Origin: Bacteroidota bacterium
GTDB lineage: Bacteria > Bacteroidota > Bacteroidia > Bacteroidales > VadinHA17
NCBI GenBank assembly: GCA_030605195.1
Contig: JAUWBB010000003.1
Location: forward strand, 1-38,443
Direction of reading: 5' to 3'
Length of the DNA stretch: 38,443 nucleotides
Positions 18,597 through 25,008 of this stretch are shown here, in pieces. The notes under the pieces were generated by a model. The model was not told where the DNA came from. It saw only the letters and a list, made by a program, of their open reading frames with translations, and did no database searches. The stretch's first letter is position 1, and each line of letters opens with the position of its first letter. The translations under genes were made by a program, and so were the position numbers.

Positions 18597-18627
18597 CAAA
18601 TTTATGATATTTTGCCCAACAATCAAA
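18597..18627 (-). promoter_or_regulatory. Promoter of the small T9SS cargo gene
   Basis: On the minus strand TTTG (18627-18624), then exactly 19 bases, then TAAATTTG (18604-18597): a full match to the Bacteroidota consensus TTTG-N19-TAnnTTTG. Transcription should start near 18590, about 30 bases before ATG 18559. Confidence 0.72.
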
Positions 18628-18777
18628 ATTTCCGCAAAATTCATTCCAAATAATGTATTTTAAACATAAAGATAATCACTACTGTCCGGCTGTTTTTAGG
18701 CAAAAGTTTTAAACTGGTTAAATATTAAAAGATACAGAGGGTTCTTTGATTTTTTAATTTCAAAATTAAGAATTCAG

Positions 18778-19133
18778 CTACTTTAATTCCAGTAACCTGA
18801 CCGGTTTGCAAAGAGAATACAACAATTTATCCTGTTGGGTAATTTCAACTTCCGATTGTTCTTTGCTTTCAATAATAACTAAGGGAATGCCATTTACGAA
18901 TAGAACAATATCGGGCCGGTATGATTGAAAACTGCCTTATCGTTGAAAGGAAAATTTTTCTGTAACATGAAAAACATTATTTGAAGGATTCTTCCAATCT
19001 ATATACCGGATAATTTATTCCCTCTATGGTTATCAGCCTCCCCGGGTGTTAAATACTGATAACCTGCCTTTTGCAGAAACTGCAGGGCAGGTATTCGTGA
19101 TATGTGATCTTCTTTAAATGATGGGGTGTCCAT
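18778..19133 (-). pseudogene. hsdR: Type I restriction enzyme R subunit (hsdR), remnant with internal deletions
   Basis: From ATG 19133 the frame reads MDTPSFKEDHISRIPALQFL then AGYQYLTPGEADNHRGNK, the HsdR N-terminus. It then shifts frame near 19000 into DWKNPSNNVFHVTEKFSFQR, which normally lies some 80 residues further on. An in-frame TAA (18939-18937) follows, then GSFQSYRPDIVLFVNGIPLV with IIESK, the nuclease-domain core (family RPDIVLFVNG...ECK). It then jumps to ITQQDKLLYSLCKPVRLLEL, recognised as a later HsdR segment, and stops at TAG 18780-18778. The fragment thus keeps pieces of the nuclease domain but lacks the translocase motor and C-terminus. It cannot make a working enzyme. Confidence 0.85.
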
Positions 19134-19442
19134 AATTAGTAATGTTGGTTGATGAGGTTGACTTTTCTTTTCCTTTTGGTCAAAAAATTTGGCCAATTAA
19201 TTTGGCATCCCAACTGGTTATTTGTCAACATTTTAAAATATTTTTCAAACAGATTTCCAGATGTTTTTTGCCAATTTTTTACCAATTAGAGTTTATCATC
19301 AATTATTGTGTCTTTATTCAAGCATTACAGTGAATATCAATATATATTGTGAAACATATTTTTGTATTATTAATATGTAATATGCGAATTCAATTTTTTT
19401 CATTAAGCTGATTAATAACTTGTTTAAAAATTTATTAAAACA

Positions 19443-19510
19443 AGCACCATGCTTCAGCATGGTGTTGGATGAAATATAATAATAGCTGAATTAGTGCGCT
19501 TTAGCGTACT
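19443..19510. repeat. Pair of REP-like hairpins beside the transposase fragment
   Basis: CACCATGC-TTCA-GCATGGTG (19445-19464) is a perfect eight-base-pair stem, extendable by a GT and an AT pair. AGTGCGCT (19493-19500) pairs with AGCGTACT (19503-19510) with one G-T wobble. Both lie directly 3' of the IS200-type transposase fragment. REP-associated transposases are known to act on such short palindromes, so these are probably its target or end structures. Confidence 0.6.
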
Positions 19511-19522
19511 TTAAAAAGACCA

Positions 19523-19763
19523 TCAATCATCTGTAAACCCATACTCATTTTTCCACTTCTTCATATTCTTCCGTAAAAGTTTTTCGTTTATGATGTGAGT
19601 CTTGATTTCTGATATAATTTCTTATAACGTCTAATTGTGAAGCACTTACTGAATATGCACCATATCCTCTTTGCCAGGCAAATTTCTCTCTTCTCTTCCG
19701 GTTTGTATAAATAATCCGGACGTTCTTACTCACACTTTTACGCTTCTTTTTACTTACAAACAT
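19523..19763 (-). mobile_element. IS200/REP-type transposase (Y1 family), C-terminal fragment
   Basis: The frame from 19763 to 19545 encodes KFAWQRGYGAYSVSASQL then DVIRNYIRNQDSHHKRKTF, the C-terminal third of Y1 HUH transposases of the IS200/REP-associated class. NYIRNQ holds the YxxxQ motif whose tyrosine is the nucleophile. The N-terminal HUH metal site is missing, and the first residues (MFVSKKKRKSVSKN) do not match the family. After the stop at 19545 a shifted frame continues WKNEYGFTDD to 19523, a family-like tail, indicating a frameshift. The fragment is dead. Hairpins lie on both sides. It occupies the space where hsdS would be expected between hsdM and hsdR. Confidence 0.75.
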
Positions 19764-19892
19764 AACCCTCCAAAATTCGGGACACCCAAGTTTAAACAAA
19801 TTACATTAAAATATATTTGTTATTCAGCTATTTACAGCTTAAAAATTCAGTCGTTCAATGACAGTACGGAAAACAGAGAAAGATAATTAGTG

Positions 19893-19944
19893 GATTGGGG
19901 TGTCCCCAATCGGCAAAGGGTTGTGAAAGCAACTCTTTGCTTTT
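19893..19944. repeat. Two adjacent hairpins upstream of the transposase fragment
   Basis: GATTGGGG-TGT-CCCCAATC (19893-19911) is a perfect eight-base-pair stem. GCAAAGGGTTG (19913-19923) pairs with CAACTCTTTGC (19930-19940) through 11 pairs including one G-T, and TTTT follows on the plus strand. The second looks like an intrinsic terminator, but no plus-strand gene lies before it. A degenerate copy of the first core (GGGTGTCCC on the minus strand) lies at 19779-19787. They are probably remnants of the element's 5' side. Confidence 0.55.
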
Positions 19945-20014
19945 GTTTCGGAGGGCAAGGCTTGTGTTATGTTTTGTTCTTTTGTCATTTAGCTGTTCAG
20001 GTTAAACTTTTCCA

Positions 20015-20036
20015 TGTTTATTATTATTAATAAACA
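20015..20036. terminator. AT-rich perfect hairpin after the metallophosphoesterase gene
   Basis: TGTTTATTA-TTAT-TAATAAACA is a nine-base-pair perfect inverted repeat about 75 bases downstream of the metallophosphoesterase stop. TGTTTATTAT recurs at 20059-20068. The stem is AT-only apart from one pair, so it is a weak terminator at best. Confidence 0.3.
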
Positions 20037-20111
20037 TATAAACTAATAATAAACCGCTAATGTTTATTATACAAATATAAGTTTATAATGCTGATAATCA
20101 CAGCTTTATTA

Positions 20112-20879
20112 TTATTTTATATCAATATCAACTACAGCAACTCTTTGAAAAGATATATGCTCCTTATATTTCACATAGCCAAGCTGATTGGTTAGTAAGC
20201 GAGTTGTTCCTATTTCAAAGACCGGGATATTGCAGTGATGATGTCCATAAAGCCAAAAGTCAATATTGGATTGTTCTATAAAATCATACATCTCGGTAGC
20301 AAAAGCTTCATTTAATTCATCATCTTTATATTTTTCCGGATAATGTAAAAACGTAGGTACATGGTGCGTAATCATAAAGGTTGTACTTGCCTCGTTTTCA
20401 TTTACGGCCTCTTTAATAAATAGCTTGCTATCATTGTGTTGTTGGTTGGCATGCAAAGGAGTATAAAGTTCATCATTAAATTTGATAACATGAAAATCAG
20501 ACAAGTTTTGTTGAATGGCCCATTGATGAGCGGGACTAATTTCTGACCATAATGTGGAGAAAATAAATTTCACGTTTTGATGTTGCACGGACTGGTTATT
20601 CACCAGAAAAACATTGCTCCTGATCGCCTCTTTAATAACGCCATATTTATCCGCCAAATCAAAATGATAGTACTCATGATTACCGGGTATCCAATAAGTG
20701 ATTTCGAAATGATCTGAAACATAATCAAAGAAATCGGCATGTTTATTTAATATTGCAAAGGGAACAATATCACCAGCCAGCAACAAAATTTCGCCCTTGG
20801 GTTTTATAGGATTTAATTTTAAGAATTCCTTATTTTCACGAAATTCCAGATGCAGGTCTGAGCAATATTGAACTGTCAT
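20112..20879 (-). CDS. Metallophosphoesterase, coupled to hsdM
   Basis: This 255-residue calcineurin-like phosphoesterase keeps all metal-binding motifs: D8 and H10 in YCSDLHLEF, D37 in LAGDIVP, GNHEYY at 66-71, THH at 171-173 and GHHHCN at 212-217. It should hydrolyse phosphomono- or diesters using two metal ions; the substrate is unknown. Its ATG at 20879 lies one base after the hsdM stop, where hsdS would usually begin, so it looks like part of the restriction operon. It is intact while hsdM, hsdR and the neighbouring transposase are broken. That suggests either a later loss around it or an independent selected role. No signal peptide is seen, so it is cytoplasmic. Confidence 0.9.
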   Translation of the reverse strand: MTVQYCSDLHLEFRENKEFLKLNPIKPKGEILLLAGDIVPFAILNKHADFFDYVSDHFEITYWIPGNHEYYHFDLADKYGVIKEAIRSNVFLVNNQSVQHQNVKFIFSTLWSEISPAHQWAIQQNLSDFHVIKFNDELYTPLHANQQHNDSKLFIKEAVNENEASTTFMITHHVPTFLHYPEKYKDDELNEAFATEMYDFIEQSNIDFWLYGHHHCNIPVFEIGTTRLLTNQLGYVKYKEHISFQRVAVVDIDIK

Positions 20880-20880
20880 A

Positions 20881-22135
20881 TTATATCCCCAATTCTTTTA
20901 AATATTTGTTCATTTCACTTTTTACCACTTTTAATTCCTTTTCCAGCTCCTCGATTTCTCTCTGAACAGCAGGAATATCTACCTCTTCCTTTTCTTCAAA
21001 AGTGTCCACATATATTGGAATATTAAGGTTATATTCGTTTACATTAATCTCATCAATGTTTGCCCGGTACGAGTATTTATTTATAGTTTCAAACTTTTTG
21101 TATGTAGCTACAATATAGTCAATATTTTTATCCTTCAGTTTATTCTGATTTTTACCATCCTGGTACTCACGGCCGGCATCAATAAACAACACATCCTGTG
21201 TCTCTTTTGCTTTTTTAAAAATCATAATGGCAGCCGGAATACCTGTACCATAAAACAATTTTGCAGGTAGTCCGGCCACAGCTTCCAACAGGTTTTCGTC
21301 AATAAACTGTTTGCGGATTTTCCCTTCTGCCCCTCCTCTGAAAAGCACTCCGCGAGGGACAATTACTCCAATTTTACCGTTTATATCCAAAGCGCTTTCA
21401 ATCATGTGAGTGATAAAAGCATAGTCTCCCGTACTCTTTGGTGGGATGCCTCGCCAGAAACGGTTGAATTTATCAGCCCCGGCATTTTCAGCGCCCCATT
21501 TGTCGAGTGAAAACGGAGAATTGGCAACCACAATATCAAACTTCATTAATTTGTCATCCTCAATCAACTTTGGATTATTAATGGTATCGCCCCATTCTAA
21601 CTTTGCATTATCTTTTTGATGCAAAAACATATTCATTTTACACAATGCCCAGGTACTTCCATTGCTTTCCTGACCATACAATGAGAAATCTTCAGATCCT
21701 ACTTCATTTGCCACTTTGATTAACAAAGACCCTGATCCACATTCAGGATCATAAAACCGGTTACCCGGTTGAGGGTTAAGCAGTTTAGCCAACCACATGG
21801 ATACTTCGGCGGGTGTGTAAAATTCATCACCCTTTTTACCTGAATCACCTGCAAAACGGGCAATAAGATATTCGTACGTATTACCAATTATATCCTGATT
21901 GCCAATGTGTGATGGTCTCAAGTCGAGATTTGTATCTGCCTAATGCTCTTTTCACTCTTACCTCATCGCCACTATACTTGATTCTGTAATCTTCCTCTTT
22001 GTCTTTCCACACATCACTCAAGTATTTCAAAAACAGAAATACCAGAATGTAATTTTTATATTCAGCAGGATCGACCACTCCGCGAAAAGTATCGCATGCT
22101 TTCCAGGCTATTGCATTTATTTCATTTTGATTCAC
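20881..22135 (-). pseudogene. hsdM: Type I DNA adenine methyltransferase (hsdM), split by deletion/frameshift
   Basis: The N-terminal part (GTG 22135 to about 21945) reads MNQNEINAIAWKACDTFRGV and YILVFLFLKYLSDVWKDKEE, a typical HsdM N-domain. At about 21940 the frame shifts and resumes at DLRPSHIGNQDIIGNTYEYL, so some 60-90 residues that normally lie between are missing. The catalytic part then continues to 20881 with a normal end (EMNKYLKELGI). Motif I is DPECGSGSLL. Motif IV reads VANSPFSLDKW; the usual sequence is NPPF, and here the first proline codon is TCT (21519-21517), a one-base change from CCT. In-frame translation could restart at TTG 21921, but that product would lack the N-domain. 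It is probably inactive. Confidence 0.85.
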
Positions 22136-22162
22136 TTTTGGCTATATAAATGTTATTTTAAT

Positions 22163-22250
22163 GTATCGGAATTTACTCTCCGCCTCCCGATAGTTATCGG
22201 GATGGCGGATCATGAGATCACCCCGATAGCCATCGGGGCTAAGTTCAATG
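22163..22250 (+). repeat. Dispersed 88-base intergenic palindromic repeat, copy B
   Basis: Same element as 12138-12051, in opposite orientation, about 94 per cent identical without gaps. It begins 28 bases upstream of the hsdM start. It holds a long stem, CCGCC-CCCGATA against TATCGGG-GGCGG, and a second stem, CCCCGAT-AGCC-ATCGGGG. Just after it, 22265-22310 is low-complexity sequence made of AACAATTA words. Confidence 0.85.
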
Positions 22251-22407
22251 TTTTGAGGTTTACAAACAATTAAACAATTAACAATTAAAAATTAACAATT
22301 AAAAAAAATTATTAAAGTTGTTTTTACGTTACAACCGTCTTATTCCGTTCTGCTGTTTCAATTGATTTTACAAAGATGGAAACTAATTCACCACATTCTT
22401 TTACATG

Positions 22408-22489
22408 ATGTCAGGTGTTTCCACCTGACATTGAATACTGGAGTAATTAAAATTTTGCTCATTAACTGTCGGATGGAAACATCCGACAG
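22408..22489. repeat. Inverted pair of REP-like hairpins with compensating base changes
   Basis: Hairpin 1 (22408-22431) is ATGTCAGGTG-TTTC-CACCTGACAT, ten pairs. Hairpin 2 (22466-22489) is CTGTCGGATG-GAAA-CATCCGACAG, ten pairs. Reversing hairpin 2 gives the same TTTC loop, so the two are inverted copies of one element. They differ at two stem positions, and in both cases the partner base has changed too (A-T to G-C and G-C to A-T). This is the arrangement of REP doublets. Confidence 0.8.
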
Positions 22490-22539
22490 CATAGTAAACG
22501 ATGAATCATTTTTAGACCGACTTTATTATTTATCATTTG

Positions 22540-22690
22540 TCCCGATAGCTACCGGGATCGAAATTTTGCCTGCCAAAGGCATTCTCCCAAAGGGATTCCT
22601 TCGGAGCTTCGGAAGAAGGCATCCCTTTTCCCGGGGGGATCTCTTTGAGAGGGAGAAATTTATTTTGCCAAAGGCATCACTTTCTGAGAT
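22540..22690. repeat. Hairpin-rich intergenic segment
   Basis: Contains an imperfect CCCGATAGCTACCGGG palindrome (22541-22556) related to the core of the 88-base repeat. It also has an interrupted stem, GGGATTCCTTC (22592-22602) against GAAGGCATCCC (22615-22625), and two copies of TTTTGCC...AAAGGCAT, near 22564 and 22674. An open frame crosses the segment but encodes no recognisable protein. The gap 22136-22797 otherwise holds only the other repeats and a promoter listed here. Confidence 0.55.
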
Positions 22691-22752
22691 ATTTGAGGCT
22701 TGGTTATTAAAATTTCCGGTTAACCCGGTTAGGGATGAAGCAAAGGATTTTA

Positions 22753-22760
22753 TAACTTTG
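22753..22760 (+). promoter_or_regulatory. Candidate -7 element of the AspT/YidE-type transporter gene
   Basis: TAACTTTG is an exact TAnnTTTG match, 37 bases before ATG 22798. The -33 region near 22729 reads TTAG and so matches only partly. Confidence 0.45.
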
Positions 22761-22797
22761 CAGGCTGAATTCGTAAAGGGTTTGATTGTACCGTCTT

Positions 22798-24384
22798 ATG
22801 GAATTGTTATCCAATAGTTATTTCGCCCTGTTTCTGATCATTTCTTTGGGTTTTATTCTTGGTAATATCAGAATTAAGGGAATTTCGCTTGATGTATCAG
22901 CAGTTATATTTGTAGCCCTGGTTTTTGGACACTTTGGTGTTCAGGTGCCAATAGATTTTCAGAACATAGGCCTTTTGCTCTTTATATTCACCATTGGCAT
23001 TCAGGCAGGTCCGGGATTTTTTCAATCGTTTAAAAAGAGTGGGGTACAACTGGTTTTGATGCCAATTGTCCTGATCCTTGTTGCCGGTCTTTCAACAGCC
23101 ATTCTGGTTATTATCTTCCGGATAGATTCAAAAATTGCTGTGGGTCTGTTTACCGGCGCCTTAACCAGTACTCCGGGATTGGCTGCTGCAATCGATAGTA
23201 CAAATTCCTCCCTGGCATCCATAGGTTATGGTGTTGCTTATCCATTTGGGGTAATTGGCGTAATATTGTTCGTCAGGTTTTTACCCAAACTATTGCATGT
23301 AAATACCGAGACCGCTGAAAAAGAAATAAAAAAGAAAACCCTGGAAGAATATCCCGAAATAATAGGCAAGAATTTCATAGTAGAAAACCAGATTATTTTT
23401 GGGAAGACCATAGGTGAGCTTAATATACGGTCAATGACCGGTGCCAGTATCTCCAGGGTTTTAACGGAAACATCTGCAATTGCACCTTCTTCAGAAACAA
23501 CTTTAAATAAAGGCGATTTAATCAAAGCCGTTGGAACAGAAGAGGCTCTTGAAAAAATAAAACTGCTCATCGGATCAGAAACCAACCAGGAAATACCGTT
23601 AGGTAAAGATTATGAGGTCCAGTCTATTCTGGTTACAAACAAAAAAGTAATCAATAAAACCATCGGACAACTGAACTTGCTGTCCGGTTATAATGCTACC
23701 ATCACCAGGATCCGCAGGAGCGGTATCAATATAACACCATCCTTCAGCTCTCACATTCGCTTTGGTGATAAACTAATGATTGCCTGCGACAAGGAAAACA
23801 TGAAAGGAGTAATCCGTCTTCTGGGGAATGACAATAGAAAACTATCAAACACCAATTTCTTTCCTATTGCCGCAGGAATTGTACTGGGAGTTCTGCTAAG
23901 TAAAATAAAAATCAGTTTTTCCGATAGCTTTACTTTCAGTCCGGGTCTGACCGGGGGCGTTTTAATCGTTGCATTGATTCTTGGATATTTTGGAAAAACA
24001 GGTCCTGTTATCTGGACCATGTCGGGAAATGCAAATCAACTATTACGACAACTGGGCTTGTTGTTTTTTCTTGCAACCGTAGGTACTCATGCAGGTGAAC
24101 ATCTGGCAGATACTTATCATGTTTATGGTATTAAGTTATTTTATATCGGGGCGATCATAACGGTAATACCAATGTTTGTAAGTGCCTTATTTGCTCATTA
24201 TACCTTTAAGATGAATATTTTAATCATTTTAGGGGTCTTAACGGGAGGTATGACCAGTACACCGGGTTTAGCAGCCGTAGACTCTATGACGGAGACCAAT
24301 ACCCCGCACGTTGCCTATGCAGCCATATACCCTATCGCAATGGTATTTATTATTATTTGTGTACAGATTTTAACTCTTATTTAG
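22798..24384 (+). CDS. AspT/YidE-type transporter with two RCK_C domains
   Basis: About 528 residues from ATG 22798 (MELLSNSYFALFLIISLGF); a TTG twelve bases upstream is not needed. The architecture is two membrane halves separated by two RCK_C (TrkA C-terminal) domains, at about 185-260 and 270-345. The halves share TSTPGLAA near residues 123 and 486, a hallmark of the aspartate:alanine exchanger family. FTIGIQAGPGFF is also characteristic. The family exchanges small acids such as aspartate/alanine or succinate in the inner membrane; the true substrate here is unknown. It stands alone beside the accessory region, with its own likely promoter, and is convergent with the truncated GyrI-like gene. 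Confidence 0.88.
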   Translation: MELLSNSYFALFLIISLGFILGNIRIKGISLDVSAVIFVALVFGHFGVQVPIDFQNIGLLLFIFTIGIQAGPGFFQSFKKSGVQLVLMPIVLILVAGLSTAILVIIFRIDSKIAVGLFTGALTSTPGLAAAIDSTNSSLASIGYGVAYPFGVIGVILFVRFLPKLLHVNTETAEKEIKKKTLEEYPEIIGKNFIVENQIIFGKTIGELNIRSMTGASISRVLTETSAIAPSSETTLNKGDLIKAVGTEEALEKIKLLIGSETNQEIPLGKDYEVQSILVTNKKVINKTIGQLNLLSGYNATITRIRRSGINITPSFSSHIRFGDKLMIACDKENMKGVIRLLGNDNRKLSNTNFFPIAAGIVLGVLLSKIKISFSDSFTFSPGLTGGVLIVALILGYFGKTGPVIWTMSGNANQLLRQLGLLFFLATVGTHAGEHLADTYHVYGIKLFYIGAIITVIPMFVSALFAHYTFKMNILIILGVLTGGMTSTPGLAAVDSMTETNTPHVAYAAIYPIAMVFIIICVQILTLI

Positions 24385-24407
24385 GCAAATACGGGTTCAA
24401 AACAAGC

Positions 24408-24719
24408 TCATTTCCATTCATCCTTTTTCTCCACATCAAATTCCTGCCCATCCATCCACCAGATCGCTTCAAGAGGTGGGATCACAAAGTCGAAATAGTT
24501 TTTAAGTTGAAGTTCCGGATTTTTCTTCAACATAAACTTTAAGGTATAGGCTGTACCATAAAGAGCCTCAATGCCTTCCTGAAACTCGGGGTTTTCATTC
24601 GGATCCCCTTTTCCATCCACAGATATATATTTCATATCAGGCACTTCCAGATAAGAAACCTTCTTTTGTGATGCCGAATACAATGTTCGGTATTCCTTTT
24701 TAAAATCAATTTTTTTCAT
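24408..24719 (-). pseudogene. GyrI-like small-molecule-binding domain protein, C-terminally truncated
   Basis: 103 residues starting MKKIDFKKEYRTLYSASQKK. YISVDGKGDPNENPEFQEGI, EALYGTAYTLKFMLKK and PPLEAIWWMDG match the first half of the roughly 205-residue GyrI-like family found in many bacteria. Family members continue after KDEWK with a second half (usually beginning W-T-x-M). Here a TGA follows, and the next bases run into the end of the convergent transporter gene. The second half of the fold is thus absent, possibly removed when the neighbouring region was rearranged. A short functional variant is possible but less likely. It stands alone, and copy C of the dispersed repeat lies 50 bases upstream. 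Confidence 0.65.
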
Positions 24720-24769
24720 TTTTAACTATTTGTTTATTAATTGTTTTGCTACTTATACTTAATTAATAT

Positions 24770-24830
24770 GTATCGGAATTTACTCACTTCGTTCATGAGA
24801 TCGCCCCGATAGCCGTCGGGGCTAAGTTCA
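24770..24830 (+). repeat. Dispersed intergenic repeat, copy C (short form)
   Basis: Begins GTATCGGAATTTACTC and ends CGGGGCTAAGTTCA like copies A and B, but the long first stem (about 32 bases) is replaced by ACTTCGTT. The second stem is kept: CCCCGA with TCGGGG around TAGCCG. The rest of the gap 24720-25008 holds no gene; TAACTTTA (24991) and AACTTTG (24970) are imperfect -7 matches for the following gene. Confidence 0.8.
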
Positions 24831-25008
24831 AAAACATAATCTGATATACAATGAGTTATGCCTCTTTCTAATTGCCTTATTCCACAGTCATTCAAATTTA
24901 GCAGTTTCATTTGAATAGTATTAACCTTTTTAATTACTTTGCGAAGCTATGTTCTTGTTTTATTGCCAAAACTTTGTAATTTATGCAGTCTAACTTTAAT
25001 GTAAGCTG

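Noticed and set aside
19913-19944. Intrinsic terminator on the plus strand
   Set aside because: The stem plus T-run shape is good, but no plus-strand gene lies upstream; it is better seen as part of the hairpin cluster around the transposase fragment.
22362-22817. Plus-strand open frame of 151 codons before the AspT/YidE-type transporter gene
   Set aside because: It runs through the REP-like hairpin pair and other palindromes, has no recognisable family pattern, and overlaps the start of the real transporter gene in another frame.
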